Assembly: GCF_003067705.1 (NCBI RefSeq)
Contig: NZ_QANL01000004.1
Coordinates: 310,001-374,000 of the forward strand
Origin: Planctomonas deserti
GTDB taxonomy: Bacteria; Actinomycetota; Actinomycetes; Actinomycetales; Microbacteriaceae
Reading direction: 5' to 3'
DNA: 64,000 nt
How positions within the stretch are numbered: the stretch's first letter is position 1; each line of letters starts with the position of its first letter. Below are positions 37,481 through 45,117 of the stretch, piece after piece. The notes under the pieces were generated by a model, which had not been told where the DNA came from, made no database searches, and worked only from the letters and a program-made list of their open reading frames with translations. The position numbers were made by a program, and so were the translations under genes.

Positions 37481-38912
37481 AGCCGCGGCCGTCGAGTCGC
37501 TGCAGGAACAGGGCCTCGGTGAGGATGGACCGCTTGAGCACGCCGAGGTGCTGCGACTCGTTCGGGCTGTGCGCGCGGGTGTCCGGGTCCTCGACGCCGG
37601 TCACCAGGATCTGCGCGGCCGGGAAGACGCGCACCAGGTCGGCGATGAACGGGATGGAGCCGCCGATGCCGGTCTCGACCGCGTCCCGGCCCCACCCGTC
37701 GCGCATGGCAGCCTTGAGCTCGTCGATGGCCCAGCCGCTCGTGTCGACGAGGAACGGGTTGCCGAGGTCGACGTCCCAGATGCGGGTCTCCGCGCCGAAG
37801 GGGCGGTGCGCGTCGACATGCGCCTGGAGCGCCGCGAAGGCGTCGGCCGCGGTCTGGCCGGGCGCGATCCGCGCGCTCACCTTGACGGTCACCTCGGGCA
37901 CGAGGGTGTTCGAGGCGTTCTCGACCGTGGGGGCGTCGATGCCGGTGATGGTGATGGCCGGCTGGGCCCACAGTCGGGAGAGCACGGGTCCGCGGCCGAG
38001 CGGCAGCACCCCGGCGACGAAGCCCGCGTCGCGGCGGAGGTCGTCCTCGGAGAACTCCGGCACGTCGAGGCCGGCGGACTCGAGCCCGTCGACCGCAACG
38101 GCCCCGTCGGCGTCCCAGAAGGAGTCGAGGAGGCGGATCGCGGCGAGCATGGCGTCGGGGGCCGCTCCCCCGTACATGCCGGAGTGCGAGGCGTGCTCGA
38201 GCGTGCGGACGGTGAGCCGGAACGCGACGTTGCCGCGGAGCGCCACGGTGACGGCCGGGGTGTCCACGTCCCAGTTGTCGGAGTCCGCCACGATGATGAC
38301 GTCGGCCGACAGAGCCTCGCGGTTGTCCTCGAGGAAGGCGGCGAAGGACTTCGAGCCGTACTCCTCCTCGCCCTCGATGAACACGGCGAGGCCGAGGTCG
38401 AAGTCGCCGCCGGTGGCCTCGGCGAGCGCGCGGACGGCCGCGACGTGCGTCATGACCCCGGCCTTGTCGTCCGAGGCGCCGCGACCGTAGAGGCGGTCGC
38501 CCCGCACGGTGGGCTCGTAGGGCGGCGAGTCCCAGCCCGCGTCGTCCCCGGGAGGCTGCACGTCGTGGTGCGCGTACAGCAGCACGGTGGGCTTTCCGTT
38601 CCTGGCCGCACGGCTGGCGAGCACCGCCGGGTGGCCGAGCTCGTCGGTGCCGGCCATGGCGGAGCGGCGGATGTCGACCGAGTCGAATACGCCGGTGGAG
38701 CGGAACAGCTCGGCGACGGCCTCCGCGCTCGCGGCGACGTGCGCCGGGTCGAAGGCGCCCCAGGACACGGAGGGGATGCGCACCAGCCGGGAGAGATCCG
38801 ACACGGCCGCGGGGATGCCCGCGAGCACGGCCTCCTCCACCGTCGGTCGTGCGGCCACGGCCTGCCCGGCCGCAGCCGTCGGGTCCTTCGGTGGGGTTTC
38901 GCCAAGACTCAT
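37479..38912 (-). CDS. M20-family metallo-dipeptidase
   Basis: A 477-residue zinc peptidase of the M20 dipeptidase type. Metal ligands and catalytic acids are visible: His116 with Asp118-type spacing in YAHHDVQPPG, the bridging Asp in YGRGASDDKAG (148-149) and the general-base glutamates in IEGEEEYGS (182-184). A dimerisation domain interrupts the catalytic one at about 215-330. It is cytoplasmic and releases amino acids from di- or small peptides. ATG 38912 has no Shine-Dalgarno sequence and follows TAAGAT by 7 bases. It is divergent from the DUF3043 gene. Confidence 0.9.
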   Translation of the reverse strand: MSLGETPPKDPTAAAGQAVAARPTVEEAVLAGIPAAVSDLSRLVRIPSVSWGAFDPAHVAASAEAVAELFRSTGVFDSVDIRRSAMAGTDELGHPAVLASRAARNGKPTVLLYAHHDVQPPGDDAGWDSPPYEPTVRGDRLYGRGASDDKAGVMTHVAAVRALAEATGGDFDLGLAVFIEGEEEYGSKSFAAFLEDNREALSADVIIVADSDNWDVDTPAVTVALRGNVAFRLTVRTLEHASHSGMYGGAAPDAMLAAIRLLDSFWDADGAVAVDGLESAGLDVPEFSEDDLRRDAGFVAGVLPLGRGPVLSRLWAQPAITITGIDAPTVENASNTLVPEVTVKVSARIAPGQTAADAFAALQAHVDAHRPFGAETRIWDVDLGNPFLVDTSGWAIDELKAAMRDGWGRDAVETGIGGSIPFIADLVRVFPAAQILVTGVEDPDTRAHSPNESQHLGVLKRSILTEALFLQRLDGRG

Positions 38913-38919
38913 GACGGTA

Positions 38920-38925
38920 ATCTTA
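38920..38925 (-). promoter_or_regulatory. Candidate -10 element of a leaderless dipeptidase promoter
   Basis: TAAGAT on the minus strand ends 7 bases before the dipeptidase ATG, with no Shine-Dalgarno sequence between. It lies in the 41-base divergent spacer shared with the DUF3043 gene. Confidence 0.4.
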
Positions 38926-38953
38926 AGGCGAACCCTTTCGAAGGACCGTTGAC

Positions 38954-39532
38954 GTGGCCAAGCCTGAAGTACCGACCCCCAAGCCCGAGACCGCAGAAGA
39001 GACCGAGCGGCGACTGGGCAAGGGTCGGCCGACCCCCACCCGCAAGGAGCGCGAGGCCGCGAACAAGCGACCCCTCGTGCCGAACGATCGCAAGGAAGCG
39101 GTCCGGGTGCAGAAGGAGAAGGCCCGCGAGGCCCGGCTGAAGGCGCAGGCCGGCATGGCCGCGGGCGACGAGCGCTACCTGCCGATGCGCGACCGCGGCC
39201 CGCAGAAGCGCTACATCCGCAACGCGATCGACGCGCGGTTCAGCATGGGCGAGATGCTCATGCCGGTGATGATCATCGTGATCCTCGGCACGTTCGCGCT
39301 GCCCCCGGTGCTCGCGACCTACATCTTCCTCGTGATCTACGTGTTCTTCTTCGCCGCGATCATCGACGCCTTCATCTTCGGGCGGATCCTGCAGAAGCGC
39401 ATCGCCGAGCGCGTCGGCGCCTCGAACGTGGAGCGCGGCATCAAGTGGTACGCCGCCATGCGCGCCTTCCAGTTCCGCCGCATGCGCCTGCCGAAGCCGC
39501 AGGTCAAGCGCGGCGAGAAGGTCAGCTTCTAG
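38954..39532 (+). CDS. DUF3043 family membrane protein
   Basis: A 192-residue protein of the actinobacterial DUF3043 family, function unknown. About 75 highly charged residues at the N-terminus contain GKGRPTPTRKEREAANKRPL, a hallmark of the family. Two hydrophobic segments follow (about 103-122 and 128-145), then a basic tail RMRLPKPQVKRGEKVSF. GTG 38954 follows AAGGA by 8 bases. It converges on pyrD with only 15 bases between stops. Confidence 0.9.
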   Translation: MAKPEVPTPKPETAEETERRLGKGRPTPTRKEREAANKRPLVPNDRKEAVRVQKEKAREARLKAQAGMAAGDERYLPMRDRGPQKRYIRNAIDARFSMGEMLMPVMIIVILGTFALPPVLATYIFLVIYVFFFAAIIDAFIFGRILQKRIAERVGASNVERGIKWYAAMRAFQFRRMRLPKPQVKRGEKVSF

Positions 39533-39547
39533 GGGACGGCGCTCCCG

Positions 39548-40579
39548 TCAGCCGCGGTGCCGCTTGGCGAGCCCGCGGTTGATCTGCCGCGCCCAGAACG
39601 GGCCGCGGTAGAGGAACGCCGTGTAACCCTGCACGAGGGTCGCGCCGTTCTCCAGGCGCTCGGCGACGTCCGCCGCGGTGTCGACGCCGCCGACGGAGAT
39701 GATGCACATCTCCTCGGGCACGAGGGTCCGCAGCAGCCGGAGGACCTCGAGCGAGCGGCGGCGCAGGGGCGCGCCGGAGAGCCCGCCCGCGCCCGCGGCC
39801 TCGATGACGGCGGGGTCGGTGGCAAGCCCGGACCGGTCGATGGTCGTGTTCGTCGCGATGATGCCGGCGAGCCGCAGGTCGACGGCGAGCTCGGCGATGC
39901 GCGCGATCTCCTCGTCGGACAGGTCGGGCGCGATCTTCACGAGCAGCGGGGTGGACCCGCTCTCCTCCTGCACGGCCGCGAGGAGAGGGGCGAGACGATC
40001 GAGCTCCTGCAGCCCCCGCAGCCCGGGCGTGTTCGGGGAGCTCACGTTCACCACGAGGTAGTCGGCGACGGGCGCGAGCGCGCGGGCGCTGACCCGGTAG
40101 TCCTCGACCGCGTTCTCCACGTCGACGACGCGGCTCTTACCGATGTTGACGCCGAGCACGGGCCGGCGGGTCCGCCGGGCGAGGGGCGCCAGGCGCTCGG
40201 CGGCGGCCGCCGCTCCCCCGTTGTTGAAGCCCATGCGGTTGATGACCGCGCGGTCGGGTATCAGGCGGAACAGGCGGGGTCGCTCGTTGCCCGGCTGAGC
40301 GACCGCGGTCAGGGTGCCGACCTCGACGTGGCCGAAGCCCAGCTGCCCGAGCCCCAGAACGGCCTTGCCGTCCTTGTCGAACCCCGCGGCCACCCCGAAC
40401 GGCGAGTCGAACTCGAGCCCGAGCGCGCGGGTGCGCAGGGACGGAGCGGGCCGGGTCAGCACCCGCACCGCGCGGCCGACGCCGAGCGTCGGGAGCCGCC
40501 GGATCACCTCGAAGGCCAGGTGGTGGGCATCCTCCGGGTCCATGCGGGACAGGACATGGGTGAAGAGGAGCCGGTACAT
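39548..40579 (-). CDS. pyrD: Dihydroorotate dehydrogenase (quinone), class 2
   Basis: Oxidises dihydroorotate to orotate in pyrimidine synthesis, passing electrons to menaquinone. The 343-residue class 2 form has the N-terminal membrane-associating helices (MYRLLFTHVLSRMDPEDAHH). Its FMN and substrate site includes AAGFDKDGKA, NRMGFNNGG, the catalytic-serine loop NVSSPNTPGLRG, TNTTIDRSG and GGVDTAADV. It is the third gene after hisD and nrdR, 34 bases after nrdR. Confidence 0.96.
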   Translation of the reverse strand: MYRLLFTHVLSRMDPEDAHHLAFEVIRRLPTLGVGRAVRVLTRPAPSLRTRALGLEFDSPFGVAAGFDKDGKAVLGLGQLGFGHVEVGTLTAVAQPGNERPRLFRLIPDRAVINRMGFNNGGAAAAAERLAPLARRTRRPVLGVNIGKSRVVDVENAVEDYRVSARALAPVADYLVVNVSSPNTPGLRGLQELDRLAPLLAAVQEESGSTPLLVKIAPDLSDEEIARIAELAVDLRLAGIIATNTTIDRSGLATDPAVIEAAGAGGLSGAPLRRRSLEVLRLLRTLVPEEMCIISVGGVDTAADVAERLENGATLVQGYTAFLYRGPFWARQINRGLAKRHRG

Positions 40580-40613
40580 GCGTCCTTCGGAAGTCGGAGT
40601 GGAAGAGAGAGGA

Positions 40614-41084
40614 TCAGTCGGCCGAGCGGGCCGGCTCGGCGTGCTCCACGCGGAGCTGCGCGATGGCCGCCTCGAAGTCGCTGAGGGAGTTGAAGCCCTG
40701 GTAGACGCTGGCAAAGCGAAGGTAGGCGACCTCGTCGAGGTCGCGCAGCGGTGGGAGGATGGCGAGCCCGATGTCATTGGCGTCGATCTGCGACGCACCG
40801 GTGGCGCGCACCGCCTCCTCGACGCGCTGCGCGAGCACGGCGAGGTCGGTGTCGGTCACGGGCCGCCCCTGGCACGCCTTGCGCACGCCGGAGACGATCT
40901 TCTCCCTGCTGAACGGCTCGACGACGCCGCTGCGCTTGATCACGTTGAGGCTGGCCGTCTCGGTCGTGCTGAAGCGCCTGCCGCACTCGGGGCACTGCCG
41001 ACGGCGGCGGATGGACAGCCCGTCGTCGCTCGTGCGGGAGTCGACGACGCGGGAATCCGGGTGGCGGCAGAAGGGGCAGTACAT
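40614..41084 (-). CDS. nrdR: Ribonucleotide reductase repressor NrdR
   Basis: A 156-residue ATP/dATP-sensing repressor of ribonucleotide reductase genes. The zinc ribbon uses Cys3, Cys6, Cys31 and Cys34 (YCPFC and CPECGRRF), and the ATP-cone domain spans about residues 47-137 ([16 protein letters not shown]). GGAG precedes ATG 41084. It lies between hisD and pyrD. No nrd genes are in the window, so its targets are elsewhere. Confidence 0.96.
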   Translation of the reverse strand: MYCPFCRHPDSRVVDSRTSDDGLSIRRRRQCPECGRRFSTTETASLNVIKRSGVVEPFSREKIVSGVRKACQGRPVTDTDLAVLAQRVEEAVRATGASQIDANDIGLAILPPLRDLDEVAYLRFASVYQGFNSLSDFEAAIAQLRVEHAEPARSAD

Positions 41085-41161
41085 GGTGGCTCCAGGATAG
41101 GCGACGGCGCTGCACGCGGGCCGCCGAGCACGGCCGCGACCAGCGCGGGTCAGAGCGCGGG

Positions 41162-42472
41162 TCAGGCGGAGCGGAAGCGCTCGGTGATGGCCTCGCCGTG
41201 CGCGGGCAGGTCCTCCGCATTCGCCACGGCGACGATGCGGTCGGCCACCTCGGCGAGCGCCGACTCCGTGTACCGGATGACCTGCTGCGGGCGCAGGAAG
41301 GTGTGCGCCCCGAGCCCGGAGGAGAAGCGCGACTGGCCGCCGGTGGGAAGCACGTGGTTCGAACCGGCCAGGTAGTCGCCGAGGCTCACCGGGGAGTGCC
41401 CGCCGAGGAACACGGCGCCGGCGTTGTCGATGCTCGCGAGCACCGCATCCGGGTCGGTGGTCTGGATGGAGAGGTGCTCCGGTCCGTAGGCGTTGCTGAC
41501 CGCCGCGGCGGTGCTGAGGTCGTCGACGAGAACGATGCCCGACTGGGCACCGGCCAGCGACACGGCGATGCGGTCGGCGTGCGAGGTGATGCCCGCCATG
41601 CGCTCGACCTCGGCGGCAACCATCTCGGCCAGCGACTCGGAGTCGGTGACGAGCACGGCGGCGGCGAGTTCGTCGTGCTCGGCCTGGCTCACCAGGTCGG
41701 CCGCGACGTAGGCGGGGATGGCGGAGTCGTCCGCAATAACCAGGATCTCGGTGGGGCCGGCCTCGGAGTCGATGCCGACCTGCCCGCGGACGAGCCGCTT
41801 GGCCGCGGCGACGAAGACGTTGCCGGGGCCGGTGATGACCTGCACGGGCTCGAGCCCGATCGACGGCACGCCGTAGGCGAGCGCGCCGACCGCGCCGGCG
41901 CCGCCCATGGCGTAGACCTCGTCGACGCCGAGAAGACCCGCGGCCGCGAGGATCGTCGGGTGCACTCCCCCGCCGAACTCGCGCTGCGGCGGCGAGACAA
42001 GGGCGACGGAGGCGACGCCCGCGACCTGCGCGGGGACGACGCTCATCACGACGCTCGAGGGGTAGACGGCCTTGCCGCCGGGCACGTAGAGGCCGGCGCG
42101 CGCCACCGGCAGCCAGCGCTGATCGACCTGGGCGCCGTCCCCGATGCGGGTGCTGCGCGGCTGCGGCAGTTGGGCCGCGCTCGCGGAGCGCACGCGGGCG
42201 ATCATCTCGTCCAGGGCATCCCGCACGGCGGGGTCGAGGGTCGCGACGGCGGCGGCGATGTCGGCGGCCGGCACGCGGAGCGCGGCGGGGCGGACGCGGT
42301 CGAACCGCTCGGCCTGCTCGAGGAGGGCGGCCTCCCCGCGGTCGCGGACCTCCTGGATCAGGGCGCCTGCCGCCTCAGCGGCGACGGCGACGTCGTAGGT
42401 GGCCCGCGGCACGATGCCTTCGAGCTCGGAGCGGGAGAGGCTCGTGCCCCGGAGATCTACGGTTCGCATCAT
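41162..42472 (-). CDS. hisD: Histidinol dehydrogenase
   Basis: Catalyses the last two steps of histidine synthesis, histidinol to histidine, using NAD and zinc. The 436-residue protein has [30 protein letters not shown], the zinc and catalytic region [16 protein letters not shown], and [23 protein letters not shown] 42472 is used; ATG 42469 directly follows and cannot be excluded. No other his genes are adjacent. The region upstream is shared with the divergent flavin reductase gene. Confidence 0.96.
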   Translation of the reverse strand: MMRTVDLRGTSLSRSELEGIVPRATYDVAVAAEAAGALIQEVRDRGEAALLEQAERFDRVRPAALRVPAADIAAAVATLDPAVRDALDEMIARVRSASAAQLPQPRSTRIGDGAQVDQRWLPVARAGLYVPGGKAVYPSSVVMSVVPAQVAGVASVALVSPPQREFGGGVHPTILAAAGLLGVDEVYAMGGAGAVGALAYGVPSIGLEPVQVITGPGNVFVAAAKRLVRGQVGIDSEAGPTEILVIADDSAIPAYVAADLVSQAEHDELAAAVLVTDSESLAEMVAAEVERMAGITSHADRIAVSLAGAQSGIVLVDDLSTAAAVSNAYGPEHLSIQTTDPDAVLASIDNAGAVFLGGHSPVSLGDYLAGSNHVLPTGGQSRFSSGLGAHTFLRPQQVIRYTESALAEVADRIVAVANAEDLPAHGEAITERFRSA

Positions 42473-42590
42473 GACGCCGAAAGTCTAACGAACTGGGGAG
42501 GAGCCACCCTCGGGGTTAGCCTGATGCCATCCACGGACCGAACACGGTGGCCGTCCTCGCACTGGTCGCCGACGAGGAAGAGGCAGATTG

Positions 42591-43256
42591 ATGAGCACAG
42601 CAGCGGCAGGTGCGGACGTGATCGACGCAGCGCGGGAACCCGGTGAATCCGAGGTCGTTGCCGGCACGGCGCCGACGGACGAGTCCGTCGCGGCGCTCGC
42701 CGCGACCGATCCGGCCGCCGCGGTTGAGCGCGTCGCGGTCGACCCCGCCCAGGGGCCGATCGAGCCCGTCACCCCGGTCGACCTGGCGGCGTTCAAGCAG
42801 GCCTTCCGCCGCCACGCGGCCGGCGTGGCGATCATCACGGCGCTCGACGCCTCGGGCAACCCGGTGGGGTTCACCGCAACCTCGCTCGCGTCCCTCTCGG
42901 CTGTGCCGCCGCTCGCCACGTTCAACATGGCCCGCTCGGCGAGCTCCTGGCCCGCGATCGCGGAGACCGACCGCGTCGTCATCCACATGCTCGGCGTGCG
43001 GAACCGCGGCGTCGCCCAGAAGCTGAGCGGCGCCCAGGTGGAGCGCTTCGAGGGCGACCACTGGTCGCCCGGGCCCCACGGCCTCCCCGTGATCAAGGAC
43101 GTGACCTCCTGGATGGTGGGACACATCGTCGAGCGCTTCCCGGTGCACAACAACGCGGTGATCGTGGTGCAGATCGAGGAGGGCGACCTCGGCGAGGACG
43201 ACCGCCCGCTCCTGTACCACGAGCGCCAGTACTTCCAGCCGGGCGAGTTCGCGTAG
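42591..43256 (+). CDS. Flavin reductase-like domain protein
   Basis: A 221-residue protein with an FMN-binding split-barrel flavin reductase-like domain (about residues 62-215). AFRRHAAGVAIITALDASGN and GFTATSLASLSAVPPLATFN are classic for NAD(P)H:flavin reductases that feed two-component monooxygenases. The first 60 residues are acidic and Ala-rich, probably disordered. No partner monooxygenase is nearby, so its role is unknown. AGGAAGAGG precedes ATG 42591. Palindromic repeats follow its stop. Confidence 0.88.
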   Translation: MSTAAAGADVIDAAREPGESEVVAGTAPTDESVAALAATDPAAAVERVAVDPAQGPIEPVTPVDLAAFKQAFRRHAAGVAIITALDASGNPVGFTATSLASLSAVPPLATFNMARSASSWPAIAETDRVVIHMLGVRNRGVAQKLSGAQVERFEGDHWSPGPHGLPVIKDVTSWMVGHIVERFPVHNNAVIVVQIEEGDLGEDDRPLLYHERQYFQPGEFA

Positions 43257-43300
43257 CGCGGTTCTCCTGCGGCGTCGCGTCGCTGGCACGCGTCGAATCG

Positions 43301-43331
43301 CGTCCCTTCGACGAGCTCAGGGACCGTGTGG
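43301..43331 (+). repeat. Palindromic repeat copy 4
   Basis: A forward copy with perfect arms GTCCCT / AGGGAC, loop TCGACGAGCTC and the conserved tail CGTGTGG. It lies 45 bases after the flavin reductase stop. Confidence 0.85.
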
Positions 43332-43356
43332 AGCGTTCCTGATGCGCGTTCGGTTG

Positions 43357-43387
43357 CGTCCCTTCGACAGGCTCAGGGACCGTGTGG
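43357..43387 (+). repeat. Palindromic repeat copy 5
   Basis: A forward copy, 25 bases after copy 4, with perfect arms, loop TCGACAGGCTC and the same CGTGTGG tail. Confidence 0.85.
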
Positions 43388-43415
43388 TGGTGCCGGGCGC
43401 GCAGGAGCCGACCCC

Positions 43416-43442
43416 ACGGTCGCTGAGCCTGTCGAAGCGACG
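43416..43442 (-). repeat. Palindromic repeat copy 6
   Basis: A reverse copy whose arms changed together (GTCGCT / AGCGAC, as in copy 2), facing copy 5. It lies 30 bases from the end of the DUF222-HNH gene. Confidence 0.8.
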
Positions 43443-43472
43443 TGACGTTCCTCGCAGACTGAGGTCGCGCTG

Positions 43473-44906
43473 CTAGAACGGCGGGTCGTCCGGAATCGGT
43501 GACGCACTCCCCTGCGTCTGCAGCCGCTTCCGCTTCGGCGGCTGGACGTGTGTCGCCGGTTCGGTCTCGTACTCGTGTCCGCTCGGGGAGAGCCAGCGCA
43601 CCCTCCCGCCGCCGGCTGACCTCGACGACCAGGCGGTGTGGTGCTTCACCCGGTGATGCGACCGGCACAGGTGCACGAGGTTCCCGTAGTCGGTCCCTCC
43701 GCCGTACTGCCAGTCCGTCACGTGATCGACATCGGCCTGACCGGCACTCCGATTGCAGCCGGGGAAGCGGCAGGTCTCATCGCGCACCCGTAGCCAGGTC
43801 CGCAGGTCCTTCGGCACCGCGTACCGATCCCGACCGACCGAGAGCACGGCTCCCGTCTCTGGGTGAGTGAGGATGCGCGTGAAGCTCGGCGCCCTCGCCG
43901 CGATCCGTCTCGCCGTATCCGCGTCAATCGGCCCATATCCCTCGAGCGTGCCCGGCTCCGCCGAGCGGCCTAGCAGGGTGAGCACCGGGACGGTCACCAG
44001 CACCCGGGGGCGGATGCCCACCCCGACCGGTGCGCCGATGTGACGCGGCTTCTTCTCCTCCGCAACGCCGGACGCGGGTGCTGCCGTGGTGGTGCCGTCG
44101 AGGAGGAGGTCGGTGAATGCGTCGGCCATGAGCTGTGTCCGCGTCCTCTCCTCCCCCGGCTCGCCCTTCAGTTGCTCGGTGATGTCCCGCAGCCGGTTCG
44201 CAATACCCTTGACTTCGGGGGCGGGGAGGAAGGCGTTCAGCCACGCCATCCCGTCCTGTGCCGGGCAGGTCTCCACGTGCCGGTCCGCGACCGACTTCGT
44301 GTGGCGCTCCTGGATCGACTCCGGGTGCAGACGCTCGCGCAGGTCGCGGGTGGCGCGGTCAAGCTTGGGCACGGTCAGCGATTCCGCCCTGGGCAGCACC
44401 GCCTCCTCCACCGCCGCCACTCCCGCGGGCGGAAGGGTGTTCGTCTGGTCGATGAGCACCTGGGCGTGGCGGTAGCCGATCCGGCCACCGCGGAGCGCGT
44501 CACAGGTGGCGGGGAGGTCGTGGACGAGCGCGTGACTCTCGGCGACGAGGTTCTCCGCCGCCCGTTCGGAGATGCGGAGGGCGCAGGCGAGTTCCGTGAC
44601 CAGGACCCGGTGTCCCGCGACCCTCGGCGACCAGCGCGGCCCGCCGGTGGTGGGGACGGAGAGGTCGGTTGCTTCCGTCCACAGCCGCGCGCGGTCGATG
44701 GCCTCCGCGCGGCAGGCTGTGGCCCAGCGGGAGAAGCCTTCGAACATTTTCACCGCGTCGATCATCGCGGCGAAGGTCTCCGCCTGAGTCCGGTCGCCCT
44801 CGGGTGGTGTGTCGGGTGGGATGGGGTCTTGTGGGAACGTCGGTGTTTCCATGCCCATATCGAACCAGGCACCACCGACATCGACTTTCCGGTGGATGTG
44901 GAGCAT
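43473..44906 (-). CDS. DUF222 domain HNH endonuclease (13E12-type family)
   Basis: A 477-residue protein of the multicopy actinobacterial DUF222-HNH family, which includes the 13E12 repeat proteins of mycobacteria. The DUF222 domain spans about residues 40-350. The HNH nuclease motif is near 385-430: CRFPGCNRSAGQADVDHVTD with the later HLCRSHHRVKHH, including zinc-type cysteines and the catalytic His. The biological role is uncertain, and mobility is suspected for the family. ATG 44906 has GGAG 8 bases upstream; ATG 44858 is a possible shorter start. Three palindromic repeats lie on each side. Confidence 0.88.
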   Translation of the reverse strand: MLHIHRKVDVGGAWFDMGMETPTFPQDPIPPDTPPEGDRTQAETFAAMIDAVKMFEGFSRWATACRAEAIDRARLWTEATDLSVPTTGGPRWSPRVAGHRVLVTELACALRISERAAENLVAESHALVHDLPATCDALRGGRIGYRHAQVLIDQTNTLPPAGVAAVEEAVLPRAESLTVPKLDRATRDLRERLHPESIQERHTKSVADRHVETCPAQDGMAWLNAFLPAPEVKGIANRLRDITEQLKGEPGEERTRTQLMADAFTDLLLDGTTTAAPASGVAEEKKPRHIGAPVGVGIRPRVLVTVPVLTLLGRSAEPGTLEGYGPIDADTARRIAARAPSFTRILTHPETGAVLSVGRDRYAVPKDLRTWLRVRDETCRFPGCNRSAGQADVDHVTDWQYGGGTDYGNLVHLCRSHHRVKHHTAWSSRSAGGGRVRWLSPSGHEYETEPATHVQPPKRKRLQTQGSASPIPDDPPF

Positions 44907-44935
44907 GTGGAGAACTCCGGCGGGTGAGGGATGCG

Positions 44936-44966
44936 CGTCCCTTCGACAGGCTCAGGGACCGTATGG
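44936..44966 (+). repeat. Palindromic repeat copy 7
   Basis: A forward copy with perfect arms GTCCCT / AGGGAC, loop TCGACAGGCTC and tail CGTATGG. It starts 30 bases from the DUF222-HNH start codon. Confidence 0.85.
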
Positions 44967-44991
44967 CCCGCTCGGAGGGCGCGTCCCCTCG

Positions 44992-45021
44992 CGTCCCTTC
45001 GACAGGTTCAGGGACCGTGTG
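44992..45021 (+). repeat. Palindromic repeat copy 8
   Basis: A forward copy with perfect arms and one loop change (TCGACAGGTTC). A short partial copy of the left arm (CGTCCC) lies just before it at about 44982. Confidence 0.8.
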
Positions 45022-45046
45022 AGCCGCAACCAGGCCGCGTCGCCTA

Positions 45047-45076
45047 CGTCCCTTGACAGGCTCAGGGACCGTATGC
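45047..45076 (+). repeat. Palindromic repeat copy 9
   Basis: A forward copy with a one-base deletion in the loop (TTGACAGGCTC) and tail CGTATGC. It lies 42 bases from the end of dnaE. Confidence 0.8.
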
Positions 45077-45117
45077 GACCGAGCGCACTCGGTACGCACA
45101 CGCTGCACACGGCCGGG

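Noticed and set aside
32930-45117. CRISPR array, given the repeated short palindromes
   Set aside because: Copies are in both orientations, irregularly spaced and in three separate clusters, with no uniform spacers and no cas genes.
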